Origin: Hydrogenophaga sp. PBL-H3
Lineage (GTDB): Bacteria > Pseudomonadota > Gammaproteobacteria > Burkholderiales > Burkholderiaceae_C
NCBI RefSeq assembly: GCF_010104355.1
Contig: NZ_CP044972.1
Span: forward strand, 372,001-436,000
DNA: 64,000 bases
Reading direction: 5' to 3'
Part shown: positions 1 through 8,452 of the stretch, piece after piece
How positions within the stretch are numbered: the stretch's first letter is position 1
Layout: the number at the start of each line of letters is the position of its first letter
Notes under the pieces: generated by a model
The model's input: the letters and a program-made list of their open reading frames with translations, nothing else
What the model was told of the DNA's origin: nothing
Databases searched by the model: none
Translations under genes and position numbers: made by a program

Positions 1-22
1 GGGTGTGGCGACGGACAGAACC

Positions 23-355
23 TCAGGCCCGCGTGTCCAGCAAGGTGCCGAGCATGCGGTCTTCCGTCTGCACCGTGCGCAGGTTGGCGGCGAAGCTGTA
101 GAGGCTGATGCGCTGCCCCACCAGATCGTCGGCCAGCCGGTCAAAAGGCTTCGACACCTCGGCCTCACGGCCGACCTGCGCGTCCACGCCGCCCGCGTCG
201 GGCCGGGCGGTCTGGGCCGTCAGCTGGCGCCGGAACTCAGGCGTCTGCACGTTGGCCAGGTTGTGCGCGTGTGAGTCCAGCTTGAGTTGCGCGGCGCGCA
301 TGCCGCTCAGACCAATGGCGGAGGCCGAGCTGCCTGAGAGGGTGGAGATGGACAT
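23..355 (-). CDS. Flagellar basal-body rod-like protein (FlgB/FlgC type)
   Basis: A 110-residue protein. The N-terminal part carries the flagellar rod/hook signature, with the stretch LDSHAHNLANVQTPEFRR around residues 27-44. The C-terminal stretch SLYSFAANLRTVQTEDRM resembles the helical end of FlgC-type proteins. Both ends are needed for axial assembly. The middle is short, so this is a minimal axial protein and smaller than typical FlgC (about 135 residues). The ATG at 355 fits the conserved start. It diverges from proA, and no other flagellar gene is in view. A sigma-28-like promoter lies upstream, which independently supports a flagellar role. The exact axial component cannot be assigned from sequence alone. 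Confidence 0.75.
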   Translation of the reverse strand: MSISTLSGSSASAIGLSGMRAAQLKLDSHAHNLANVQTPEFRRQLTAQTARPDAGGVDAQVGREAEVSKPFDRLADDLVGQRISLYSFAANLRTVQTEDRMLGTLLDTRA

Positions 356-401
356 GGTGGACGGGGTGAAGGAGGGCGGATGGACGGCTATCTCCTCCGG
401 T

Positions 402-428
402 CTATCGGCTGGCGCGGCGGCAACTTGA
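402..428 (-). promoter_or_regulatory. Sigma-28 (FliA) type promoter for the flagellar rod-like gene
   Basis: Read on the minus strand, TCAAGTTG is followed after exactly 11 bases by GCCGATAG. The enterobacterial FliA consensus is TAAAGTTT-N11-GCCGATAA. The start codon lies about 47 bases beyond the -10 element. This would make the gene a late flagellar gene. The match was found by eye. Confidence 0.6.
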
Positions 429-473
429 GCCCATGGCCGACACAAGCGCCTCCCCTCTGCGAAAATCTCGCGC

Positions 474-1754
474 ATGAACGCGACCAACACCACCGAACTC
501 ATGCACACCCTGGGCCAGCAGGCCAAGGCGGCCTCGGCGCTCATGGCCAAGGCCAGCGCGGCCACCAAACAGCGCGCCTTGCTCGGCCTGGCCGCCTTGC
601 TGCGCGCCAATGTGCAGGCGCTGCAGCTCGACAACGCCAAGGACCTGGAGCGCGCCCGCGCCGCCGGTCTGGCCGAACCCCTGGTGGACCGCCTCAAGCT
701 CACGCCCCGGGTCATCGAGACCTGCGCCCAGGGCTGCGAGCAGCTCGCCGCCATGCCCGAGATCATTGGCGACATCACCGGTCTGAAGCAGATGCCCAGC
801 GGCATTCGCGTGGGGCAGATGCGCGTGCCCATCGGCGTCTTCGGCATGATCTACGAGAGCCGGCCCAACGTGACCATCGAAGCCGCGTCGCTGTCCATCA
901 AGAGCGGCAACGCGGCCATCCTGCGCGGCGGCTCTGAGGCCATCGAGTCTAACCGCGCGTTGGCCGCGCTGGTGCAGCGCGCCATGGTGGACGCTGGCCT
1001 GCCGGCCGACGCGGTGCAGCTCGTGCCCACCACCGACCGCGCCGCCGTGGGCCAGCTCATCACCATGCCGCAGTACGTGGACGTGATCATTCCGCGCGGT
1101 GGCAAGGGCCTGATCGAGCGCATCAGCGCCGAAGCCAAGGTGCCCGTCATCAAGCACCTGGACGGCAACTGCCACACCTACGTGGACGACCCCTGCGACA
1201 TCGCCATGGCCGTGACCGTGGCCGACAACGCCAAGACCCAGAAGTACAGCCCCTGCAATGCCACCGAGAGCTTGCTGGTGGCGCGCGCCGTGGCGGCCGA
1301 TTTCCTGCCGAAAATCGGCGCCATCTACGCGGCCAAGGGCGTGGAGATGCGCTGCTGCCCGGAATCGAAGGCGATCCTGGCCACGGTGCCGGGCGCCCAC
1401 CTGAAAGACGCGACCGAGGCCGACTGGTCCGAGGAATACCTCGCGCCGGTGATCAGCATCAAGCTGGTGGACGGCGTGGACGAGGCGATTGCCCACATCA
1501 ACCACTACAGCAGCCACCACACCGACGCCATCCTCACCACCGACCACAGGCACGCCCAGCGTTTCCTGCGTGAGGTGGATTCGGCCAGCGTGATGGTGAA
1601 TGCGAGCACCCGCTTCGCCGACGGTTTCGAGTTCGGCCTGGGCGCAGAAATCGGCATCTCCACCGACAAGTTCCACGCCCGCGGGCCGGTGGGTGTGGAG
1701 GGCTTGACCTCGCTGAAATACGTGGTGCTGGGCGAGGGCGAAGTGCGGGGCTGA
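474..1754 (+). CDS. proA: Gamma-glutamyl phosphate reductase (glutamate-5-semialdehyde dehydrogenase)
   Basis: The second enzyme of proline biosynthesis: it reduces gamma-glutamyl phosphate to glutamate-5-semialdehyde with NADPH in the cytoplasm. The 426-residue protein has the expected family length and aldehyde-dehydrogenase fold. [14 protein letters not shown] lies at about 127-140. The active-site Cys is near residue 261 in [10 protein letters not shown]. The C-terminal [11 protein letters not shown](KFHARGPVG) block is typical of ProA. proB is not adjacent. A DUF2277 gene follows after 28 bases. Confidence 0.97.
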   Translation: MNATNTTELMHTLGQQAKAASALMAKASAATKQRALLGLAALLRANVQALQLDNAKDLERARAAGLAEPLVDRLKLTPRVIETCAQGCEQLAAMPEIIGDITGLKQMPSGIRVGQMRVPIGVFGMIYESRPNVTIEAASLSIKSGNAAILRGGSEAIESNRALAALVQRAMVDAGLPADAVQLVPTTDRAAVGQLITMPQYVDVIIPRGGKGLIERISAEAKVPVIKHLDGNCHTYVDDPCDIAMAVTVADNAKTQKYSPCNATESLLVARAVAADFLPKIGAIYAAKGVEMRCCPESKAILATVPGAHLKDATEADWSEEYLAPVISIKLVDGVDEAIAHINHYSSHHTDAILTTDHRHAQRFLREVDSASVMVNASTRFADGFEFGLGAEIGISTDKFHARGPVGVEGLTSLKYVVLGEGEVRG

Positions 1755-1782
1755 CCGACCGTCCATCAGCAGGAGGGTGGCC

Positions 1783-2058
1783 ATGTGCCGCAACATCAAG
1801 ACCCTGTTCAACTTCGAGCCGCCCGCGACCGAGCTGGAGATCCGGGACGCCGCGTTGCAGTTCGTGCGCAAGCTCAGCGGTTTCAACGTGCCCTCCCAAG
1901 CCAACGAAGCCGCGTTTGACCGCGCGGTGGAGCAGGTGGCGGGCTCCGCGCGCGAGCTGATCCAGTCGCTGCGCACGAGCGCTGAACCGCGTGATCGCGC
2001 GGTGGAAGCGGCCAAGGCCCGAGCCCGAACGGCCGCCCGTTTCGGCGCGGCTCGGTGA
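1783..2058 (+). CDS. DUF2277 family protein
   Basis: A 91-residue conserved protein of unknown function. It begins MCRNIKTLFNFEPPAT and continues with QFVRKLSGF, which matches the DUF2277 family as I know it. The ATG at 1783 was preferred over the in-frame GTG at 1777 because AGGAGG at 1771-1776 sits 6 bases ahead of the ATG. The C-terminus is Ala/Arg-rich and basic. It probably shares a transcript with proA. No function can be given. Confidence 0.85.
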   Translation: MCRNIKTLFNFEPPATELEIRDAALQFVRKLSGFNVPSQANEAAFDRAVEQVAGSARELIQSLRTSAEPRDRAVEAAKARARTAARFGAAR

Positions 2059-2136
2059 CGGTGCCCATTGAAATGGGTGTCATCCGGCCCCATTACACTG
2101 ACTACCCCCACCCGTTGCCGCCGCAGGCCTTTTCCT

Positions 2137-3429
2137 ATGGTCCCCCACCTCGTCACCGCCCTGACTGGCCCCATCAACGAGCTTGAGCAGCGCATCCTCG
2201 AGTCCACTCCGGTGATCGAGCGCTGGTTCCGGCTGGAGTGGATGGAGCACACGCCGCCGTTCTACAGCTCGGTGGACGTGCGCAACGCCGGCTTCAAACT
2301 CGCGCCGGTGGACACCAACCTCTACCCCGGCGGCTGGAACCACCTCACGCCCGAGATGATTCCGCTGGCGGTGCAGGCGGCCATGGCCGCCATCGAGAAG
2401 ATCTGCCCCGAGGCCAAGAACCTGCTGCTGATCCCCGAGAACACGCGCGACACCTTCTACCTGAGCAACCTGGCCCAGTTGCAGCGCATCTTCTACATGG
2501 CCGGGCTCAACGTGCGGCTGGGCTCCATGTCCAACGACATCAAGGCGCCCACCACCATCGAGCTGCCCGGTGGCGAGAAAGTGGTGCTGGAGCCGCTGAT
2601 CCGCAGCAAGCGTCGCCTGGGCCTGAAGAATTTCGACCCCTGCACCATCCTGCTCAACAACGACCTGAGCGCGGGCGTGCCCGGCATCGTGGAAGACCTG
2701 CACGAGCAGTACCTGCTGCCACCGCTGCACGCGGGCTGGCCCACGCGGCGCAAGAGCCACCACTTCAAGGCGTATGAAGAGGTGTCCAAGCGCTTCGGCA
2801 AGCTGCTGGGCATGGACCACTGGCTCATCAATCCGATGTTCAACCAGTGCGGCCAGGTCGATTTCAACACCAACGCCGGCCTGGAATGCCTGCGCAGCAA
2901 CAGCGACGCGCTGCTGGGCAAGATCCGCCGCAAGTACAAGGAATACGGCATCAACGAGAAGCCGTTCGTGGTGATCAAGGCCGACAACGGCACCGGCGGC
3001 ATGGGCATCCTCACCGTGCGCGACGCCAAGGATCTCGACAACCTCTCGCCCAAAACCAAGGAGCGCATGGCCGTGGCCCAGGGCGGGCAGGCGGTGCACG
3101 AGGTCATCATCCAGGAAGGCGTGCTGACCAACGAGCGCATCAACAGCGCGGTGGCCGAGCCGGTGGTCTACATGATGGACCGCTACGTGGTGGGCGGCTT
3201 CTACCGCGTGCACGCCGACCGTGGCGTGGACGAGAACCTCAACGCCCCGGGCTCCAGCTACGTGCCGCTGGCCTTCGAGCAGAGCGCACAGCTGCCGCAG
3301 CCCGGCGTGAAGCCCGGCGCCAGCGTGCCCAACCGGTTCTACATGTACGGCGTGATCGGACGCCTGGCCATGCTGGCCGCCAGCTACGAGCTGGAAGCCA
3401 CCGACCCGGACGCCGAAGTCTACGAGTGA
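2137..3429 (+). CDS. gshA: Glutamate--cysteine ligase, proteobacterial (ferrooxidans-type) family
   Basis: Catalyses the first step of glutathione synthesis, joining glutamate and cysteine with ATP. The 430-residue protein belongs to the short gshA family typical of beta- and some gammaproteobacteria (TIGR02049 type), not the E. coli family. Recognisable blocks are PVDTNLYPGGWNHLTPEM near the N-terminus and VIKADNGTGGMGILTVRD about two thirds along, which resembles a nucleotide-binding glycine loop. The ATG at 2137 was chosen because the conserved region starts directly after it. The partner gene gshB lies 3.3 kb downstream, separated by kup and benE. Confidence 0.93.
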   Translation: MVPHLVTALTGPINELEQRILESTPVIERWFRLEWMEHTPPFYSSVDVRNAGFKLAPVDTNLYPGGWNHLTPEMIPLAVQAAMAAIEKICPEAKNLLLIPENTRDTFYLSNLAQLQRIFYMAGLNVRLGSMSNDIKAPTTIELPGGEKVVLEPLIRSKRRLGLKNFDPCTILLNNDLSAGVPGIVEDLHEQYLLPPLHAGWPTRRKSHHFKAYEEVSKRFGKLLGMDHWLINPMFNQCGQVDFNTNAGLECLRSNSDALLGKIRRKYKEYGINEKPFVVIKADNGTGGMGILTVRDAKDLDNLSPKTKERMAVAQGGQAVHEVIIQEGVLTNERINSAVAEPVVYMMDRYVVGGFYRVHADRGVDENLNAPGSSYVPLAFEQSAQLPQPGVKPGASVPNRFYMYGVIGRLAMLAASYELEATDPDAEVYE

Positions 3430-3431
3430 GT

Positions 3432-3446
3432 TGTTGCATTGCAACA
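3432..3446. promoter_or_regulatory. Perfect 15-bp palindrome between gshA and kup
   Basis: TGTTGCA-T-TGCAACA starts two bases after the gshA stop and 83 bases before the kup start. The single-base centre cannot form a normal hairpin loop, so a dimeric protein-binding site is more likely than a terminator. TTGCA-centred sites of this look occur at polyhydroxybutyrate (PhaR-type) promoters in Burkholderiales, but that link is only a resemblance. Confidence 0.4.
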
Positions 3447-3528
3447 TTGATCGTGGGGACTGTGGTTTAGACCGCTCACCCGGCAGACAAGGCGCTGCGG
3501 GCAGGCGCAAAATCGCGTTCCCAAGACA

Positions 3529-5430
3529 ATGAACCCCGCGCCCACAGGCAGGGGTCGTTTCGTGTCAGCTTCCAAATCGTCTCTCACGGCGCTCACCCTG
3601 GGCGCCATCGGTGTGGTCTACGGCGATATCGGCACGAGCGTGCTGTACGCCGTCAAAGAGGTCTTCGGATCCGGCCACGTCCCGTTCACCCACGCCAACG
3701 TCTATGGCGTCCTGTCCATTCTGTTCTGGACGCTGACCGTCATCGTCTCGCTCAAGTACGTGGTGCTGGTGCTGCGCGCCGACAACCACGGCGAAGGCGG
3801 GCTGATCGCCATGCTGGCGCTGGCCTCCACCGCGGTGAAAGACCGGCCCGAGCTGCGCCAGACCCTGCTGGCCATCGGCATCTTCGGCACCGCGCTGTTT
3901 TATGGCGACGGTGTCATCACCCCGGCCATCTCGGTGCTCTCGGCGGTGGAGGGTCTGGAAGTCATTTCTCCCGCCTTCCGCCAGTACGTGGTGCCGATCA
4001 CGCTGGTGGTGCTGTTTGCGCTGTTCGCGGTGCAAAAGCGCGGCACCGGCGGCATCGGCAAGTTCTTCGGCCCGATCACCGTGGTGTGGTTCCTCACCAT
4101 CGCGGGCCTGGGCGTGGTGCAGATCCTGGACCACCCCGAAATATTGGCTGCGCTCAGCCCCCACCACGCGCTGCGTTTCATGTGGCAGCAGCCGGGCACC
4201 ACCTTCATCATCCTGGGCGCCGTGGTGCTGTGCGTCACCGGTGCCGAAGCGCTTTACGCCGACCTCGGCCACTTCGGCAAGAAGCCGATCCGCCTGGCCT
4301 GGTTTCTGGTGGTCATGCCCTGCCTGACGCTGAACTACTTTGGCCAGGGCGCGCTGCTGCTGGCGCGGCCCGAGGCGGTGAAGAACCCGTTCTTCAACAT
4401 GGCGCCCGACTGGGCCCTGCTGCCGCTGGTGCTGCTGGCCACCATGGCCACCGTGATTGCTTCGCAGGCCCTCATCACCGGCGCGTTCAGCGTGACCAAG
4501 CAGGCCATGCAACTCGGCTATCTGCCGCGCCTGCAGGTGCAGCACACCAGCGAGCACGACACCGGCCAGATCTACATGCCCTTCGTGAACTGGGGCCTGT
4601 TTGGCGCCATCGTGCTGGCGGTGGTGATGTTCAGGTCGTCCTCCAACCTGGCCGCTGCCTACGGCATCGCGGTCACGCTGGACATGCTGATCACCACCGT
4701 GCTCACGTTTTACGTGATCCGCTACGGCTGGAAATACCCGTTGTGGCTGTGCGTGGCCGCCACCGGCTTCTTCTTCGTCGTGGACCTGGCGTTCTTCACC
4801 TCCAACCTGCTCAAGCTGTTCGCGGGCGGCTGGTTCCCGCTGCTCATCGGCGGGCTGGTGTTCACGCTCATGATGACCTGGAAGCGCGGCCGTGGCCTCA
4901 TGGGTGAGGCCCAGCAGGCCGAGGCGCTGGACCTGCCGAGCTTTCTGGAGGCGGTGTTCGTGAGCCCGCCGGTGCGTGTGGGTGGTACCGCGGTGTTCCT
5001 CACTGCCGAGACCGGCACCGTGCCCAATGCCATGCTGCACAACCTCAAGCACAACAAGGTGCTGCACGAGCAGAACCTGTTTGTGACCGTGCGCAGCCAT
5101 GAGGTGCCCTGGATCGCGCCCGAGCAGCGGCTGCAGATCGAGCCGCTGGGCCACGACTGCTGGGCTGTGGTGCTGAACTACGGTTTCAAGAACGACCCCG
5201 ATGTGCCCAAGGCGCTGCAGCTCATGCGCGGCCATGGCTGCTCGCTGGAACCCATGACGACCAGTTACTTTCTCTCGCGCGATGTGGTCACACCCACGCT
5301 GGGCAGCGGCATGGCGCCGTGGCGCGAGAAGCTGTTCGCGCAGATGCACCACAACGCCAGCGCGGCGGCGGAATTCCTGCACCTGCCGAGCAATGCGGTG
5401 ATCGAGCTGGGTTCCAAGATCGAAATCTGA
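3529..5430 (+). CDS. kup: Low-affinity potassium uptake permease Kup
   Basis: Inner-membrane K+/H+ symporter of the KUP/HAK/KT family. The 633-residue length is normal. The N-terminal [20 protein letters not shown] block is diagnostic. About 12 hydrophobic segments follow up to roughly residue 460, then a soluble C-terminal domain with the typical [10 protein letters not shown] stretch near residue 580. The first ATG gives a short polar leader before the first membrane segment. It lies alone between gshA and benE, with a 15-bp palindrome upstream and an inverted repeat downstream. Confidence 0.96.
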   Translation: MNPAPTGRGRFVSASKSSLTALTLGAIGVVYGDIGTSVLYAVKEVFGSGHVPFTHANVYGVLSILFWTLTVIVSLKYVVLVLRADNHGEGGLIAMLALASTAVKDRPELRQTLLAIGIFGTALFYGDGVITPAISVLSAVEGLEVISPAFRQYVVPITLVVLFALFAVQKRGTGGIGKFFGPITVVWFLTIAGLGVVQILDHPEILAALSPHHALRFMWQQPGTTFIILGAVVLCVTGAEALYADLGHFGKKPIRLAWFLVVMPCLTLNYFGQGALLLARPEAVKNPFFNMAPDWALLPLVLLATMATVIASQALITGAFSVTKQAMQLGYLPRLQVQHTSEHDTGQIYMPFVNWGLFGAIVLAVVMFRSSSNLAAAYGIAVTLDMLITTVLTFYVIRYGWKYPLWLCVAATGFFFVVDLAFFTSNLLKLFAGGWFPLLIGGLVFTLMMTWKRGRGLMGEAQQAEALDLPSFLEAVFVSPPVRVGGTAVFLTAETGTVPNAMLHNLKHNKVLHEQNLFVTVRSHEVPWIAPEQRLQIEPLGHDCWAVVLNYGFKNDPDVPKALQLMRGHGCSLEPMTTSYFLSRDVVTPTLGSGMAPWREKLFAQMHHNASAAAEFLHLPSNAVIELGSKIEI

Positions 5431-5452
5431 AGCTGTCCTGAACGCCCACCTT

Positions 5453-5533
5453 CCGTTCGGGCTGAGCTTGTCGATGCCCTCGCCAGCACCTTGGTAAATC
5501 CGTCGACCCCTTCGACAAGCTCAGGATGAACGG
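5453..5533. repeat. Inverted pair of a dispersed 22-bp intergenic repeat
   Basis: The left arm at 5453-5474 reads CCGTTCGGGCTGAGCTTGTC-GA. The right arm at 5512-5533 is its reverse complement with about three mismatches (GGAT in place of GCCC). The arms can pair into a long stem just past the kup stop and could end kup transcription. Single copies of the same element occur at 41998-42019 and 44639-44660. The element is familiar from Comamonadaceae and other proteobacterial genomes as a dispersed intergenic repeat. Confidence 0.8.
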
Positions 5534-5579
5534 ACCTCAGGGCGAACGGGCGCATGAGTCTTCTGGGCAAAATCGCCCG

Positions 5580-6767
5580 ATGCCGTTCTTCAAAGACCTC
5601 AACCTATCCGCCGCCACCGCCGGCTTCGTCGCGGTGCTGGTGGGCTTCACCAGCTCGGTGGCCATCGTGTTTCAGGCGGCGCAGGCCTTTGGCGCCACCC
5701 CGGCGCAAATCACGTCGTGGATGTGGGCGCTCGGCCTGGGCATGGGCCTGTGTTCGGCCATCCCGTCGCTCGTCCTCAAGCAGCCGGTCATGGTCGCGTG
5801 GAGCACGCCTGGCGCAGCGGTGCTGGCCACGGCCGGTATGGCGGGCGGTTTCTCCATGGCCGAGGCCATCGGGGCCTTCATGGTGTGCGGCGCGCTCATC
5901 ACGCTGGCGGGCGCCACCGGCTGGTTCGAACGCGTGATGAACAAGATACCGATGGCCCTGGCCTCGGCGCTGCTGGCGGGTGTGCTGGCGCGCTTCGGTC
6001 TTCAGGCCTTTGCCGCTGCGCAAACCGCGCTGGTGCTCGTGGTGCTGATGCTGCTGGCCTACCTGCTGGGCCGGCGGTTGGCGCCGCGCTACGCGGTGGT
6101 GATCACGTTGCTGGTGTCGGTGGCCTGTGTCGTGCTGCGCGGGCAGTTCAACGCCGGCTCGCTCACGCTGGAGCTGGCCCGCCCCGTGTTCACCGTGCCG
6201 GTGTTCACCCTGGCCGCCTTCACCAGCCTGGCGCTGCCGCTGTTCGTGGTCACGATGGCCTCGCAGAACCTGCCCGGCGTGGCCGCCATCCGCGCCGCCG
6301 GCTACAACATGCCGATCTCGAGAATCATCACGCTCACCGGCGTGGCCACGCTGCTGCTGGCGCCTTTCGGTGCTTTTGCGCTCAACCTCAGCGCCATCAC
6401 CGCGGCCATCTGCATGGGCCCCGAGGCACACCCCGACCGCGACAAGCGCTACACCGCCGCCGTGGCCTGCGGCGCCATCTACGTGCTGATCGGTCTGTTC
6501 GGCGCGGCCGTCACCGGCCTCTTGATCGCCTTCCCGCGCGAACTGGTGCTGGCCATTGCCGGCATCGCGCTGCTGGGGAGCATCGGCGGTGGGCTGCATG
6601 CTGCCCTGAAGGACGACACGCACCGCGAAGCCGCACTCATCACGTTTCTCGTCACGCTCAGCGGCGTGGTGATTGCCGGCATCGGCTCGGCCTTTTGGGG
6701 TGTGGTGGCCGGCGCCCTCGCGCTGTTTGTGCAACAGTACGGCCTTCGTCCGAAAAGCAAGCCATGA
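5580..6767 (+). CDS. benE: Benzoate/H+ symporter family permease BenE
   Basis: A 395-residue inner-membrane protein with about 11-12 hydrophobic segments. It matches the BenE family, for example MWALGLGMGLCSAIPSLVLK and the PFGAFALNLSAITAAICMGP block. Family members import benzoate or related aromatic acids with protons, but the substrate here is not determined by sequence. The ATG at 5580 starts the conserved MPFFKDLNLSAATAGFVAV segment, and an upstream ATG would add a repeat-derived leader. The stop overlaps the gshB start (ATGA), so the two are translationally coupled. No benzoate ring-hydroxylating genes are nearby. Confidence 0.9.
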   Translation: MPFFKDLNLSAATAGFVAVLVGFTSSVAIVFQAAQAFGATPAQITSWMWALGLGMGLCSAIPSLVLKQPVMVAWSTPGAAVLATAGMAGGFSMAEAIGAFMVCGALITLAGATGWFERVMNKIPMALASALLAGVLARFGLQAFAAAQTALVLVVLMLLAYLLGRRLAPRYAVVITLLVSVACVVLRGQFNAGSLTLELARPVFTVPVFTLAAFTSLALPLFVVTMASQNLPGVAAIRAAGYNMPISRIITLTGVATLLLAPFGAFALNLSAITAAICMGPEAHPDRDKRYTAAVACGAIYVLIGLFGAAVTGLLIAFPRELVLAIAGIALLGSIGGGLHAALKDDTHREAALITFLVTLSGVVIAGIGSAFWGVVAGALALFVQQYGLRPKSKP

Positions 6768-7708
6768 ACATCCTCTTTGTCGCCGACCCGCTGGTCACCT
6801 TCAAGACCTACAAAGACACCACCTTCGCCATGATGCGCGAGCTGCAGAAACGCGGCCACACGCTGGCCGCCTGCGAGCCGCAGCACCTGCAGTGGCAGAC
6901 CGGACATCCGGTGACCGCGCTGGTGCGCCGCATCGAACTGACCGGCGCGACCGACGACTGGTACCGCGTGCTGCACCAGGGCCGCGAAGCCCTGCACAGC
7001 TTTGACGCCGTGCTCATGCGCAAGGACCCGCCGTTCGACAGCGAGTTTTTCTACGCCACACACTTGCTGGAGCAGGCCGAGCGCGAAGGTGCGAAGGTGT
7101 TCAACAGCCCACGCGCGCTGCGCGACCACCCGGAGAAGCTCGCGCTCATGGAGTTCGCCGAGTTCGCACCACCCACCCTGGTCACGCGCTCACCCGAAGC
7201 CATTCGCCACTTCCACGCCGAACACAAGGACATCATCCTCAAGCCGCTCGACGGCATGGGCGGCATGGGCATCTTCCGCGTCGGCCCCGACGGCATGAAC
7301 CTGGGCTCCATCACCGAGACGCTCAACCAGGGCGGCGCCGTGAGCGTGATGGTGCAGGCCTACCTGCCCGCCATCGTGGACGGCGACAAGCGCCTGCTGC
7401 TGATCGGCGGAAAGGTGGCGCCCTTCGTGCTGGCGCGCATTCCGCAGGGCAGCGAGATCCGCGGCAACCTGGCCGCCGGTGGCAAAGGCGTGGCCCAGCC
7501 CCTGAGCGACACCGACCGTGCTGTCGCCGAGACCATCGCGCCTACATTGGCCGCGCGTGGCCTGCTGCTGGTGGGGCTCGACATGATTGGCGACAAGGTG
7601 ACCGAGATCAACGTCACCAGCCCGACCTGCTTCCAGGAGATCCACCAGCAGACCGGGTTCGATGTGCCGGCGATGTTTGTGGATGCGCTGGAAGCGGCGA
7701 TGGCATGA
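6764..7708 (+). CDS. gshB: Glutathione synthetase
   Basis: Joins gamma-glutamylcysteine and glycine with ATP to make glutathione. The 314-residue protein has the prokaryotic GshB N-terminal domain ([20 protein letters not shown]) followed by an ATP-grasp domain. Signature pieces are [16 protein letters not shown] near 158-173 and [15 protein letters not shown] near the C-terminus, where Glu and Asn bind magnesium. The start overlaps benE by four bases and the stop overlaps the next gene by four, so benE-gshB-VF530 form one coupled unit. Confidence 0.96.
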   Translation: MNILFVADPLVTFKTYKDTTFAMMRELQKRGHTLAACEPQHLQWQTGHPVTALVRRIELTGATDDWYRVLHQGREALHSFDAVLMRKDPPFDSEFFYATHLLEQAEREGAKVFNSPRALRDHPEKLALMEFAEFAPPTLVTRSPEAIRHFHAEHKDIILKPLDGMGGMGIFRVGPDGMNLGSITETLNQGGAVSVMVQAYLPAIVDGDKRLLLIGGKVAPFVLARIPQGSEIRGNLAAGGKGVAQPLSDTDRAVAETIAPTLAARGLLLVGLDMIGDKVTEINVTSPTCFQEIHQQTGFDVPAMFVDALEAAMA

Positions 7709-7974
7709 GCGACACAGACGACGCATCGGGCGCAGCGCCAGCGCAACCCAGAAATCCGCTGCACGGCTTGACGCTGGAGGCGATCGTCACCGCGCTCGCG
7801 GACCACTACGGCTGGGAAGAGCTTGGAGATCGCATTCCCGTGCGCTGCTTCAATGTCGACCCCAGCGTGGGTTCGAGCCTGCGCTTCCTGCGCAAGACGC
7901 CGTGGGCGCGCGAGAAGGTCGAAGGCCTGTACCTGTTCATGCTGCGCGAAGAGCGTCGCGCGGGCCGCGGCTGA
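7705..7974 (+). CDS. VF530 family DNA-binding-like protein (DUF2132)
   Basis: An 89-residue protein. Residues 17-85 match the VF530/DUF2132 family, with [20 protein letters not shown] and [20 protein letters not shown]. The family is small, alpha-helical and annotated as putatively DNA-binding from a structure of a Vibrio homologue, but its role is not established. The first 16 residues are Ala/Asp-rich and probably disordered. The start overlaps the gshB stop. Confidence 0.85.
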   Translation: MSDTDDASGAAPAQPRNPLHGLTLEAIVTALADHYGWEELGDRIPVRCFNVDPSVGSSLRFLRKTPWAREKVEGLYLFMLREERRAGRG

Positions 7975-8248
7975 GCGAACCCGGCCAGATTTCCCAAGGG
8001 TGGCGACCCTTCAACCCGTCATCACGGCGCACGCCGGCACGGGCATGCCGAAGGCGGTGCGAGCAGTGCAAGGTTTTGGGCCTTGGCGTTGACGCGATAC
8101 CCACCAGAGAACCTCTCCCGCCCGCGCGCACAGGGGGCGTCTTTCCGGGTCTTGGATGGCCCGCGAAACGGTGAGGCAGGTGCCCTCCAATAAGAATATC
8201 TAAATGAAGCTTTGTCTATGTGGAAAAGCTTGTGGTATTCGTCAGGGC
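7975..8248. other. Intergenic region without a recognised gene
   Basis: No convincing coding sequence is seen. A small hairpin (AAGGGT 7996-8001 pairing with ACCCTT 8006-8011) lies 22 bases after the VF530 stop and might help end the gsh transcript, but it has no T-run. The last 60 bases before 8249 turn visibly AT-rich (AATAAGAATATCTAAATG), as expected near a regulated promoter. Confidence 0.4.
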
Positions 8249-8304
8249 TATAACTGATACAGCTTTGAAGAGGCCCGGGATGTGGAGTGGGTCAACATAA
8301 TCGC
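8249..8304 (+). promoter_or_regulatory. LysR-type operator and promoter of the CapA/ABC/dioxygenase operon
   Basis: TATAACTGATACAGC at 8249-8263 contains the small inverted repeat CTG-ATA-CAG. GTCAACATAATCGC at 8291-8304 holds a -10-like CATAAT. The same pair with nearly the same spacing (41-42 bases) occurs at 20901-20953 on the minus strand and at 22171-22227. No good -35 box is present, as expected for an activator-dependent promoter. The implied leader to the start codon at 8453 is about 145 bases. The LysR protein encoded at 20981 is the obvious candidate regulator. Confidence 0.7.
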
Positions 8305-8452
8305 GCACTGAAGAAATCAGAGTCAAGCTGGCAGTTGGTGCCGATGACGGCGGTGGATGACTTCTACAAAACGCGGCGTGACGATTCCTCGTACGCACCT
8401 TGACACACAGACAATCGCAGCCCGTTGCACGGGCGCGAAACGGAGCACAAAA

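Noticed and set aside
402..2252. Long minus-strand open frame of about 616 codons
   Set aside because: It lies antisense to proA and gshA, is His/Ala/Gly/Arg-rich and shows no family motif; a high-GC shadow frame.
7996..8011. Intrinsic terminator after the gsh operon
   Set aside because: The stem has only six pairs and no T-run follows; mentioned in the intergenic entry but not called.
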